From Chthoniobacterales bacterium (lineage in GTDB: Bacteria > Verrucomicrobiota > Verrucomicrobiia > Chthoniobacterales > UBA10450): DNA of 17,725 nucleotides. Within the stretch, counting starts at the first letter, position 1; every line of letters begins with the position of its first letter. Both the position numbers and the translations under genes were made by a program. The DNA is taken from positions 1 through 17,725 of the forward strand of contig JAICXG010000028.1 of NCBI GenBank assembly GCA_025980625.1, given 5' to 3'. Below are positions 1 to 6,369 of this stretch, piece by piece. Below the pieces are notes generated by a model. That model saw only the letters and a list, made by a program, of their open reading frames with translations, did not search any database and was not told the origin of the DNA.

Positions 1-56
1 ATCGGCGCCGGCCTCAGCTTCTTCAGTTCTGCCTCCAACTCCGAGAAATCATTCAT
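1..56 (-). CDS. Partial small protein coupled to ECF sigma factor (N-terminus only)
   Basis: Only the first 18 codons are visible, reading MNDFSELEAELKKLRPAP, before the gene runs off the left edge. The ATG at 56-54 lies inside the end of the sigma factor gene, whose stop is at 51-49, so the two genes overlap by 8 bases and are very likely translationally coupled. The visible part is an acidic/basic amphipathic helix followed by a proline-rich turn. Genes in this position next to ECF sigma factors are often anti-sigma factors or membrane regulators. That role is inferred from position only, because too little sequence is present to show a domain. Confidence 0.65.
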   Translation of the reverse strand, partial: MNDFSELEAELKKLRPAP

Positions 57-543
57 GGGGCTGCAAAGTTTTGCGCAGGGCGCCAAGGGCGTAGCGATAG
101 CGAGAGGCGGCGGTGTTCTGCGAAACGTCCAGCACTTTGGCGATCTCGGCGAAGGTCAGCTCATTCCAAACTTTCAAGATCACGACCTCCCTTTGTTCGT
201 TAGGCAAGCGCTCGACCGCTTCGGCGAGGAGGCGCTGGCCTTCATCCAACTCTGTGAATTGCGGCTCGTAATGTTGCGCGCGATCGAGCGCGGCTTTGGC
301 TTCGCGGCGGGCGCGCCGCTCATCGCTCCGGAGCCGGTCGAGCGCGGCGGAACGGACCGCGGAATAGAGGAGGGCGCGGTTTTCGAGCGAATGCTCCCGT
401 CGGCAAAAACGGACGAAGGCTTCCTGCACGACGTCCTCGGCGTCGGCCCGGCAACGGGTCCAGCGGCGGGCGAAGAGGAGGAGCGCCGGGGCCAGTTGTG
501 CGAAACAGCTTTTCCAATCTTCATCGGTGCGCGTCCTCTCCAT
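49..543 (-). CDS. ECF-type RNA polymerase sigma factor (sigma-70 family)
   Basis: This 164-residue protein has the two-domain layout of an extracytoplasmic-function sigma factor. Region 2 spans roughly residues 15-85 and includes DAEDVVQEAFVRF, the core-binding and -10 recognition helix. Region 4 spans roughly 108-160: LPNEQREVVILKVWNELTFAEIAKVLDVSQ-type sequence with the helix-turn-helix that reads the -35 element. Length is normal for the family and no extra C-terminal domain is seen. It would direct RNA polymerase to a small regulon. The downstream gene overlaps it by 8 bases and may encode its regulator. A GAAGAGG sequence lies just upstream of the ATG with a short spacer, so the start is reasonable but not certain. 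A TCGTTAGGC repeat at 197-205 encodes the Pro-Asn-Glu at the start of region 4. The exact ECF group and its target genes cannot be read here. Confidence 0.93.
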   Translation of the reverse strand: MERTRTDEDWKSCFAQLAPALLLFARRWTRCRADAEDVVQEAFVRFCRREHSLENRALLYSAVRSAALDRLRSDERRARREAKAALDRAQHYEPQFTELDEGQRLLAEAVERLPNEQREVVILKVWNELTFAEIAKVLDVSQNTAASRYRYALGALRKTLQPHE

Positions 544-743
544 GACCTCTTCACGGTCTTTTATGATTGAGACGCCGCCAACTGGGGATTTTGTCTGGCG
601 ACGATGAACTTTTTTCGCGCTGCGAAGTCGTTAGGCAAATTCCTTTGCGTTCTTTTATGTCAACGTGACTGCCCGAGGCAGGCATTTTTTCGTCAGGCGC
701 CTGCAGCGGCGCGGCGGCAGAAGGCGGCGCGTTGTTCTTGTGC
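544..743. other. Intergenic region between cax and the ECF sigma gene
   Basis: About 200 bases without a convincing gene. It should hold the promoter of the minus-strand sigma factor gene and the 3' end of the antiporter transcript. It contains one exact TCGTTAGGC at 628-636, a short stem CTGCC/GGCAG at 669-681 followed on the plus strand by a T-run (685-690), and a 10-base palindrome CAGGCGCCTG at 694-703. None of these is strong enough to call as a terminator. Confidence 0.5.
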
Positions 744-1811
744 TTAGGTTTGCACAAAGAAAAAGGCGACCGCGAGGATGACATAGGTGGCGAGGAGCAA
801 CACACCTTCGAACCAGGTGGTCTCGCCATCGGCTGCGATCGCATTGACGGCGAAGCTCACGCCAGCGATCGCGACCAGCTCGAGCGGATTTTCGAAGACC
901 AGATTCATCGGTTTACCCATGAAGTAAGAGACGAGAACAAGAATCGGCGCGACGAGCAGCGCCACCTGGATGCTCGATCCGACTGTAATGCTCATGACCA
1001 AACCCATCCGATCGCGCCGGGCGAAATAAATCGCGGCGACGTACTCGGCCGCGTTGCCGATCACTGCCAGGACGATGACTCCAAGAAAGAAACGAGTCAG
1101 CCCGAGTCGACTCGCGGTTTGACCGAGCACGCCGGAAACCAGCTCCGATTCCCAGGCGGTCAAGGCCGTTCCGACGACTAACACGGCAAGCGATTGCCAG
1201 ATCGGCCAGGGCGTTTCCTTGCCTTCTCCCTCGGTTCGTTCGAACTCAAAGATCTCGCGATGCGTCACGAGCGTGTAGATCAGGTTCGCGAGGTAAACCA
1301 GGATGAGCACGACCGCGACGCAGAGGCTGAGGTCTTCCTCCAACTGCAGGCGCGCGGCGCCGATTCCGCGCTCGGTGTAATCGAAGAGCGCCGGCACGAG
1401 CAAGCCGATCATCGCGAGAATCAGCAGGCTGGAGAGGAGCCCGGCCCGCTCCGCCTTGAAGCGCTGCCGTTCGCGTCCCCAACTGCCGACGACGATCGCG
1501 AGGCCGAGCCCGAGCAGGCTGTTCCCGATGATCGAGCCGGTGATCTGACCTTTCACCACGCCCGTTTCACCGGCCGCCAAAACAAAAAGCGCGAGGACCA
1601 GTTCGGCGGTGTTGCCAAAAGTCACGTTGAGCAAGCCGCCGATTGCGGGCGTAGCACGCGCCGCGAGCTGTTCGGTGGCACGGCGAATCCATTCCGCCAG
1701 CGGCACGATCGCAAGCATCGCCGAAACGAAAACCCAGATCGGCCCGACATGGAGAAAGTATTGCAGGAGGAGCGAGATCGGAATGAGAAGGAGAAGCCAG
1801 GTAAAGATCAT
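744..1811 (-). CDS. cax: Calcium/proton antiporter (CaCA superfamily, CAX type)
   Basis: This 355-residue integral membrane protein has about eleven hydrophobic segments in two homologous halves separated by an acidic loop (FERTEGEGKE, near residues 190-200). The two alpha repeats are clear: GNTAEL at residues 66-71 and GNAAEY at 252-257. Their conserved glutamates form the cation-binding site in CAX exchangers. The family exchanges cytoplasmic Ca2+ for protons across the inner membrane, and length and topology are typical. The ATG at 1811-1809 overlaps the TGA of the upstream oxidoreductase (1810-1808) in an ATGA junction, so the two genes are probably translated in a coupled way. Ca2+ over other cations is inferred from family membership. 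Confidence 0.93.
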   Translation of the reverse strand: MIFTWLLLLIPISLLLQYFLHVGPIWVFVSAMLAIVPLAEWIRRATEQLAARATPAIGGLLNVTFGNTAELVLALFVLAAGETGVVKGQITGSIIGNSLLGLGLAIVVGSWGRERQRFKAERAGLLSSLLILAMIGLLVPALFDYTERGIGAARLQLEEDLSLCVAVVLILVYLANLIYTLVTHREIFEFERTEGEGKETPWPIWQSLAVLVVGTALTAWESELVSGVLGQTASRLGLTRFFLGVIVLAVIGNAAEYVAAIYFARRDRMGLVMSITVGSSIQVALLVAPILVLVSYFMGKPMNLVFENPLELVAIAGVSFAVNAIAADGETTWFEGVLLLATYVILAVAFFFVQT

Positions 1812-3280
1812 GGTTGTTTATAGTCGTTAGGCGGGATCGGTCCGAGCCGAATGCCGAAACAGTCGCGCAGCACAGTACGGGCGGCGTGATAGCCGCACAT
1901 TCCGTGCACGCCACCGCCGGGCGGGGTCGAGGACGAGCAGAGGTAAAGCCGGCGCGCCGGTGTGCGATAGGGCGCCGGACTAACGACTGGCCGGGCGAGC
2001 AACTGCCAGAGATCGTTCGCCCCGCCGTTGATGTCGCCGCCGATCAGGTTCGGATTGGCGCGTTCGAGATCAGCCGGACGCGCGGGTTGACGGGCGAGAA
2101 TGCAATCGCGGAACCCGGGCGCGAAGCGCTCGATCTGTTTCTCAATCGCGGCCGTCATGTCGCGATCGGAGCCGTGCGGAACGTGGCAATACGCCCACAG
2201 CGTCTCCTTGCCTGCCGGCGCGCGCGTTCGATCAAAGAGGCTTTGCTGTGCGACGAGCACGAACGGCCTTTCCGGATGTCGTCCGGCCGCGACCGTCGCT
2301 TCGCCCGCCGCGATCTCCTCGAGCTTGCCGCCGAGGTGCAAAGTACCGGCGGCGCGGCATTCTTGCGCCCGCCACGGCACCGGGCCGGAGAGCGCATAAT
2401 CGATTTTGAAAACACCGGGAGCGTGACGGAAGTTCGTTAGGCGGCGACGATAGTGTGCCGGCAGTTTCTCTTTCGCGATCGCGGCAAATTGCCAGCAGGT
2501 CGTATCGAAAAGAACCGCGCGCGCCGGCGGCAGATCATCGAGATGCTCGACCCGGCGATTGAGCTCGATCTCGCCGCCTAACGATTGCAGATACGCGGCG
2601 AGCGCATCGGAGATCGTCTGTGCGCCGCCACGGGGCAAAGGCCAGCCGACGGCGTGACCGGCGGCGCCGAGAACCAGCCCGAAGGCGGCCGATGCAGGTG
2701 CGCTCAAGGGCAGAAAAGAATGGGCAGCGATGCCGGCGAAGAGGGCGCGCGCGGCCGGAGTGTGGAAGCGCGATCGCGCGAGCATGGCTGCAGGCGCGAG
2801 CGCGCCAAAACCAAAGCGGGCGAGCGCGATCGGATGGCGCGGGAGATGAAGGAGCGGCTGGAGAAATTCGGCAGCGAGCTTGTTCCAGTCGCGGGCGAGT
2901 GGTTGCATGAGCCGGCGATAACTGGAGGCGTCTTTGCCTAACGACTGCGCCGTCTCCATCACATCCTGGCGCAGGCAGGCAGCCGAGCCGTCGTCAAGCG
3001 GATGAGCGAGCGCGATCGGCGGTTGGATCCAGCGCAGTCCCAGTTCTTCGAGCGGGAGGCTGCGGAAGAAAGGCGAACCGCGGGCGAGCGGATGAATGGC
3101 CGAACAGATATCGTGCACAAACCCGGGCAGAGTAAGCGCGGCGGAGCGGGCGCCGCCGCCGAGACTCGGGTTCGCCTCCAGCACCCGGACAGAACATCCC
3201 GCCCGGGCCAGAGTAATGGCCGCGGCCAATCCGTTAGGCCCAGAACCGACTACGATCGCATCGCAGCTATTGTCCTTCAT
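1808..3280 (-). CDS. FAD-dependent oxidoreductase, phytoene desaturase / PYROXD2-like
   Basis: This 490-residue flavoprotein opens with the Rossmann ADP-binding fingerprint, VVGSGPNGLAAAITLARAG, at residues 10-28, followed by the acidic strand end (VLEAN). The C-terminus carries the second FAD-contacting motif, SSSTPPGGGVHGMCGYHAA, typical of the carotenoid desaturase-like / PYROXD2 group. The fold is clear but the substrate is not: no carotenoid, squalene or other lipid pathway gene is nearby. It is first in a two-gene unit with the Ca2+/H+ antiporter (ATGA overlap). Three exact TCGTTAGGC repeats lie well inside it (2434, 2576, 2936) and a fourth (1824) in the last codons (PNDYKQP). A near match (3231) sits in the GPNG of the FAD motif. 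The ATG at 3280-3278 places the fingerprint right at the N-terminus, as expected. Confidence 0.88.
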   Translation of the reverse strand: MKDNSCDAIVVGSGPNGLAAAITLARAGCSVRVLEANPSLGGGARSAALTLPGFVHDICSAIHPLARGSPFFRSLPLEELGLRWIQPPIALAHPLDDGSAACLRQDVMETAQSLGKDASSYRRLMQPLARDWNKLAAEFLQPLLHLPRHPIALARFGFGALAPAAMLARSRFHTPAARALFAGIAAHSFLPLSAPASAAFGLVLGAAGHAVGWPLPRGGAQTISDALAAYLQSLGGEIELNRRVEHLDDLPPARAVLFDTTCWQFAAIAKEKLPAHYRRRLTNFRHAPGVFKIDYALSGPVPWRAQECRAAGTLHLGGKLEEIAAGEATVAAGRHPERPFVLVAQQSLFDRTRAPAGKETLWAYCHVPHGSDRDMTAAIEKQIERFAPGFRDCILARQPARPADLERANPNLIGGDINGGANDLWQLLARPVVSPAPYRTPARRLYLCSSSTPPGGGVHGMCGYHAARTVLRDCFGIRLGPIPPNDYKQP

Positions 3281-3391
3281 GCTCCGCTGCAGGCTGGCTC
3301 GAACTGATCCGGCGCGCTAGGAATTTTCGTTAGGCAGAGGTGCGACGGCGGCCCAATGTTCGCGGCCACGAGACGGTTGTTTATTAGCAGT
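3281..3391. promoter_or_regulatory. Divergent intergenic region between the oxidoreductase and a small plus-strand gene
   Basis: The oxidoreductase starts leftward at 3280 and a small putative zinc protein starts rightward at 3392 or 3419, so promoters for both should be here. An exact TCGTTAGGC lies at 3327-3335. I cannot pick out convincing -35/-10 boxes. Confidence 0.35.
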
Positions 3392-3598
3392 ATGCGGCGT
3401 CCGGCCAAACAACGAACGATGCCAGCACGAAAAATTCTGGCGCGCCAAGACAAGGCAGCTGAGGCAAAAAACCAGCCTTTTTATCGCTGTCCGGCCTGCG
3501 GTGCGCAGGTCAATGGAGAGGATCACCGAGCGGTCGCACTGCATCACCAGCACGTCCTTCGTCCGGTGCGGTCTTCGTCCGTGCCGCGGGGTCGTTAG
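3392..3598 (+). CDS. Small putative zinc-binding protein
   Basis: From the ATG at 3392 this encodes 68 residues. Starts at 3356 or 3419 are also in frame, and none has a good ribosome binding site. The N-terminal part is basic (MPARKILARQDK). The core reads YRCPACGAQVNGEDHRAVALH and then HQHVLRP: a CxxC pair followed by clustered histidines, consistent with a single zinc site. The stop codon TAG (3596-3598) lies inside a TCGTTAGGC repeat at 3592-3600. The gene converges on the minus-strand zinc-ribbon gene at 3607-3906, with only a hairpin between them. Function is unknown. The main doubt is whether this short ORF is translated. Confidence 0.5.
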   Translation: MRRPAKQRTMPARKILARQDKAAEAKNQPFYRCPACGAQVNGEDHRAVALHHQHVLRPVRSSSVPRGR

Positions 3599-3613
3599 GC
3601 GAAAGCCTAACGA
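3592..3613. terminator. Perfect inverted pair of TCGTTAGGC repeats, likely bidirectional terminator
   Basis: TCGTTAGGC (3592-3600), a GAAA spacer (3601-3604) and GCCTAACGA (3605-3613) form a perfect 9-base-pair stem with a GNRA tetraloop on the plus-strand transcript. It sits exactly where two convergent genes end. The left arm supplies the TAG stop of the plus-strand gene (3596-3598) and the right arm supplies the TAG stop of the minus-strand gene (3609-3607). There is no clear T-run on either side, so terminator function is inferred from structure and position, by analogy with inverted uptake-sequence pairs in Neisseria. Confidence 0.6.
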
Positions 3614-3906
3614 TGCGCCGTAGCCTGCGCGTAAACGGCCAGAGGAGGTGTCGTCATCACCTTCGGGACGCGGGCCCGGACCGGCCCGTGATAAAACCAG
3701 TCGCGCGGGGTCGCGAGGCAGCCAGGGGTCGGACAGTGGAGATGGTAGCCGCCACGATTGTCCTGCCACACATCGATCATGCGGCCGGTGATGAGCCGGT
3801 CGCAAAGGACGCAAACCCTCCGGTCATCGAGGGAATACCATTTGCGAAAGCTGTCCGCATTGCGGAGAGCATTGAGTTTCTCGTCCAACTGCACGTGCCG
3901 GTTCAT
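3607..3906 (-). CDS. Small zinc-ribbon protein, paralogue A
   Basis: This 99-residue protein of unknown function has four cysteines spaced as in a zinc ribbon: C32 and C35 (CVLC), and C58 and C63 (CPTPGC). The N-terminal half reads KLNALRNADSFRKWYSLDDR and the tail is short and basic. It is clearly related to the protein at 5179-5535. Shared positions include KLxALRxAD, W-x-SLD, CxxC, TGR-x-I-x-V and CPTxGCxAxPxxW. The two copies lie on either side of a PHP-domain gene and face opposite ways. No catalytic motif is visible. A role in nucleic-acid or protein binding would be a guess from the ribbon alone. The TAG stop falls within a TCGTTAGGC repeat arm. No clear ribosome binding site precedes the ATG. 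Confidence 0.75.
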   Translation of the reverse strand: MNRHVQLDEKLNALRNADSFRKWYSLDDRRVCVLCDRLITGRMIDVWQDNRGGYHLHCPTPGCLATPRDWFYHGPVRARVPKVMTTPPLAVYAQATAHR

Positions 3907-3996
3907 CGATCTGTCGAGAGGTAATCAGTCAGGCCGGGACTGCGCAATTAGGCCCACGTCAAACCGGTGCGTTAGGATAATACCTAGGCCGTTTCG
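3907..3996. other. Intergenic gap with a degenerate repeat pair
   Basis: A 90-base gap between two minus-strand genes. It contains GCGTTAGG at 3969-3976, a six-base ATAATA spacer, and CCTAGGC (3983-3989). This looks like a decayed version of the inverted repeat pair seen at 3592-3613, with TAGG/CCTA still able to pair, and it directly follows the PHP gene's stop (3999-3997). It may be the terminator of that gene. Confidence 0.35.
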
Positions 3997-5034
3997 CTAA
4001 GAAGAGCGCCGGCCGGCCCAACGCTGGAGCTCGGCGAGGGGAAGAAAATTGATGATCCGGTCGGCGGAGATACGCGCCTGCCATGCCGCCGCCAACCCCA
4101 ACTCGATGAATTCGAGCTGCCACGGATGATGAGCATCTGTGCCTAACGAGATTAGGACTCCCTCGGCGCGTGCGATTTTCAGGAGCGACACATTCAGGTC
4201 CTGCCGATCGGGATAGCAATCAATTTCGAGCGCCTTCTCTTGCTTCGCGGCCGCCGCGCAGACGCGTGGCCAATCAGCTTGCAAACCGAGGCGAAAATTA
4301 TAAATCCGGCCGCGCGGATGGCCGAGGATGTCGAGTTGCGGATGGCGGAGAGCGGCGAGGTAACGGGCCGTCTGGTCCTCGGTCGTGCGGAGGGAGGAAT
4401 GGAAGGAGCCGAGGACAAGATCAAGTTTGCCTAACGAGTGCGGATTCATGTCGCCCGCGCCGCGCGGATTCAGATTCAGCTCGATGGAACGCAGCACCCG
4501 CACTCCCGCGCCGCGATTCGCCGCGTTCCAGGCGTCGATCTCGTCGCCTTGGCGCGCGAGGGTCTGCTCGTCGATTCCGCCGGCAATCTTGAGACCTTTG
4601 GAATGATCCGTGATCGCGATGTATTCGTAACCGCGGGCTTCCGCCGCATTCGCCATCGCCACGATCGTGCCCGAGCCGTCGCTCCATTGCGTGTGCATTT
4701 GCAGGTCGCCGCGCAGGCGTTTCGCCCAATCGGGCTGCGCCGCGAGAATGCGGCGCGCCTCCGCCCGGGTGAGAAAATCACGCCGCAAGGGTGACGCCCG
4801 CATCGGCTGCGGCGGCGAGTCGAACCATCGACGAATTTGAGCGGAGAGAAACGGACCGATGCCGGCCAGTTCGCCTAACGAGCGTCCGGCCGCGACGAGG
4901 TCGGCTGCTTCCTCGGGCCAGAGAAATGCAGCGCGCGCCGCACGGCGGAAAGCGCGTTGCCGGATTCCCTCCTGTTGCTCGGCTTCGCGGGCGAGCAACT
5001 CGGCCAGTTGGGCGTTGCTCAGGTTTTTTGGCAT
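3997..5034 (-). CDS. Helix-hairpin-helix plus PHP-domain phosphoesterase (PolX C-terminal-like)
   Basis: This 345-residue protein has an N-terminal helical region with a helix-hairpin-helix element (LAGIGPFLSAQIRRWF, about residues 56-71), then a PHP metal-dependent phosphoesterase domain (about 108-335). PHP metal-ligand motifs are intact: DLQMHTQWSDG (H112/H114 region), TDH (142-144), the glutamate in RSIELN (E185), GSFH (H212), GHPRG (H239) and GTDAHH (D300, H302). The layout matches the C-terminal half of bacterial family X DNA polymerase, whose PHP domain is a 3'-5' exonuclease. The nucleotidyltransferase domain is missing and the protein starts with its own ATG, so this is a stand-alone version. 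A DNA end-processing role is plausible but inferred. Three exact TCGTTAGGC repeats (4141, 4429, 4873) each encode Ser-Leu-Gly with a TTA codon. It is divergent from the zinc-ribbon paralogue at 5179. Confidence 0.88.
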   Translation of the reverse strand: MPKNLSNAQLAELLAREAEQQEGIRQRAFRRAARAAFLWPEEAADLVAAGRSLGELAGIGPFLSAQIRRWFDSPPQPMRASPLRRDFLTRAEARRILAAQPDWAKRLRGDLQMHTQWSDGSGTIVAMANAAEARGYEYIAITDHSKGLKIAGGIDEQTLARQGDEIDAWNAANRGAGVRVLRSIELNLNPRGAGDMNPHSLGKLDLVLGSFHSSLRTTEDQTARYLAALRHPQLDILGHPRGRIYNFRLGLQADWPRVCAAAAKQEKALEIDCYPDRQDLNVSLLKIARAEGVLISLGTDAHHPWQLEFIELGLAAAWQARISADRIINFLPLAELQRWAGRRSS

Positions 5035-5178
5035 CGCCGAACTGTTTCGACCAGCATGCGGCGCGCGGTCGTCTGCGGCCCAAAGCAGCAGGTCTGGGCG
5101 GGCTAGGATTTTGCCCTAGATCGCAAAACGCCGTTCACCCGATGGCGGCAAAAATTGCGGGTAGGTACGCTTCCCGAC

Positions 5179-5535
5179 ATGGGCAGAAAACCCCTTAACC
5201 TCTCGCCTGTGAAAAAGCTGAAGGCACTTCGCGAAGCGGATATTTTTCACCACTGGGATTCGCTCGACGAGGAACGCTATTGCCGCCGCTGCGGCGAAAT
5301 GTTTACCGGTCGTGAGATCAAGGTTTTTCGCGGGTGGCGCGATGGGCCGCGTTACCGTTTGGAATGTCCGACCGAAGGTTGTCCGGCGGTCCCGATCGAA
5401 TGGATCGCAACCGAGGAGGCGCAGCCGGGTCAGGCGCCGGGCCGGCGCGCGAGCGGGGCCGGGTCGAAGGGCCGTTCCCACTGGGCTCATTCCGGCATCT
5501 TCGCCTTCCTGCGCGTGCCCCGGGTTTTGCAATAG
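5179..5535 (+). CDS. Small zinc-ribbon protein, paralogue B
   Basis: From the ATG at 5179 this encodes 118 residues. An in-frame start at 5155 would add eight residues lacking similarity to the sister protein, so 5179 is preferred. Four cysteines form a ribbon pattern: C35 and C38 (CRRC), and C63 and C68 (CPTEGC). The body aligns without large gaps to the 99-residue protein at 3607-3906: KLKALREAD, W-DSLDEER, TGREIKV and CPTEGCPAVPIEW. It differs by a longer Gly/Arg-rich, low-complexity tail of about 40 residues. It is transcribed away from the PHP gene, with a 144-base shared upstream region (5035-5178). Function is unknown. Duplication around the PHP gene is the only contextual clue. Confidence 0.75.
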   Translation: MGRKPLNLSPVKKLKALREADIFHHWDSLDEERYCRRCGEMFTGREIKVFRGWRDGPRYRLECPTEGCPAVPIEWIATEEAQPGQAPGRRASGAGSKGRSHWAHSGIFAFLRVPRVLQ

Positions 5536-5545
5536 CAATCAACTC

Positions 5546-5617
5546 ATGCCTAACGAAAGGCGAAAAAGCAAAACCGCGCCCGAGAAAAGCCGGTTTAACA
5601 AGTTGATTGCGCGTTAG
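5546..5617 (+). CDS. Possible 23-residue basic peptide bounded by repeat copies
   Basis: An ATG ten bases after the preceding stop opens a 23-codon frame reading MPNERRKSKTAPEKSRFNKL and then IAR. The peptide is very basic. Its second to fourth codons are formed by a GCCTAACGA repeat (5548-5556), and its stop TAG (5615-5617) falls in a near-match repeat GCGTTAGGA (5611-5619). There is no ribosome binding site, so this may be a chance frame in an intergenic spacer rich in the repeat. Confidence 0.18.
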   Translation: MPNERRKSKTAPEKSRFNKLIAR

Positions 5618-5640
5618 GACAAGGGTTCCGCGCCTAACGA
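5611..5640. terminator. Second inverted repeat pair with 14-base loop
   Basis: CGTTAGG (5612-5618) and CCTAACG (5633-5639) can pair over 7 bases with a 14-base loop. The right arm is part of an exact GCCTAACGA (5632-5640). It lies downstream of the plus-strand zinc-ribbon gene and could end its transcript. No T-run follows, so terminator function is inferred only. Confidence 0.35.
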
Positions 5641-5764
5641 CGCCGTGCGTTTTTCGAGGTCGACCAGGCGGGCTGATTGACCTCATGGACTAAGATTTCT
5701 CGTCAGGTCGCGATTAGTCTCGCGCCTGATTGTCGCGCCTCCTGCTGTCTGCTTTGGTTGGGGT
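5641..5764. other. Short stretch with no recognised feature
   Basis: I see no gene, repeat or strong regulatory element here. It follows the inverted repeat pair and precedes a weakly supported small ORF. Confidence 0.4.
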
Positions 5765-5959
5765 ATGCCCGATCGGAAGATGAGACGGAGCCACAATCGC
5801 GAACGGCGGATGGCAGGCGTAGAAATCCTGCGCGAGCCGGCCACGGCCGCCCTCGTGATGAGCGGGGGCGACGATCTCGAGCCGTTTTACCTGGATAACG
5901 CGGAGCTGGTGCTGGAGAATGCGCCGTGGCGACACGAGTACCGGGATGATGGTCGTTAG
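5765..5959 (+). CDS. Small hypothetical protein
   Basis: This 64-codon frame has mostly G or C in third positions and a protein-like acidic C-terminal half (DDLEPFYLDNAELVLENAPW), after a basic N-terminus. Alternative in-frame ATGs lie at 5780 (after GGAAG) and 5810. The stop TAG (5957-5959) is provided by an exact TCGTTAGGC at 5953-5961, as in other small genes here. No family is recognised. An opposite-strand frame covers much of the same DNA, so coding on this strand is probable rather than certain. Confidence 0.4.
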   Translation: MPDRKMRRSHNRERRMAGVEILREPATAALVMSGGDDLEPFYLDNAELVLENAPWRHEYRDDGR

Positions 5960-5994
5960 GCGCGTCGTCAGGGCAGAAGGGAAAAAAGGGAAGG

Positions 5995-6192
5995 ATGTCA
6001 GTGAAAAGAAATTCTGGAGTTCGTTCCGCTCCCGCGTTGGGTCGCAAACAGCGAAGCAAGCGGCCGGTGGCGGGGACGGCGGAGACCTGTGGTTACGCCG
6101 ACATCGCGGTCCGACCGCGGCTCGAGCGCACGAAGGCGCTCATCATCGCCGCGGTGCGATTCTGGGAGGCGAAGCGGCAGTTGCACGTCTGA
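5995..6192 (+). CDS. Small hypothetical basic protein
   Basis: This 65-residue frame is preceded directly by a purine-rich AAGGGAAGG that could serve as a ribosome binding site. The N-terminal 30 residues are basic and low in structure (SVKRNSGVRSAPALGRKQRS). The C-terminal part looks helical (RLERTKALIIAAVRFWEAKR). Codons in the second half have the strong GC third-position bias of neighbouring genes. No family is recognised and no repeat copy is inside it. Confidence 0.38.
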   Translation: MSVKRNSGVRSAPALGRKQRSKRPVAGTAETCGYADIAVRPRLERTKALIIAAVRFWEAKRQLHV

Positions 6193-6369
6193 ACGCCGAG
6201 GCCGGCGCTGGCTTTTATCGGATCACGCGGCGGACGCGACGCATCTCTGGAAGTGCGTAACAAATAGGGTTGAGGTAATTGTCCTCGCGGGCTTAGCATG
6301 CGGCTGTTCGCAATTGCCCGTAAAGTTTCTTCCTGTCGGATTGCATCATGGGTGCATCTGGCCTGAGTA
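6193..6369. promoter_or_regulatory. Upstream region of the CheB-CheR-kinase gene
   Basis: A 177-base gap that should hold the promoter and 5' leader of the large signalling gene. A TTGAGG (6270-6275) and TAGCAT (6294-6299) pair has an 18-base spacer and could be a weak sigma-70-type promoter, but the match is poor. Confidence 0.3.

Noticed and set aside
669..690. Stem CTGCC/GGCAG followed by a T-run as a plus-strand terminator
   Set aside because: The stem is only five base pairs and no plus-strand gene ends there.
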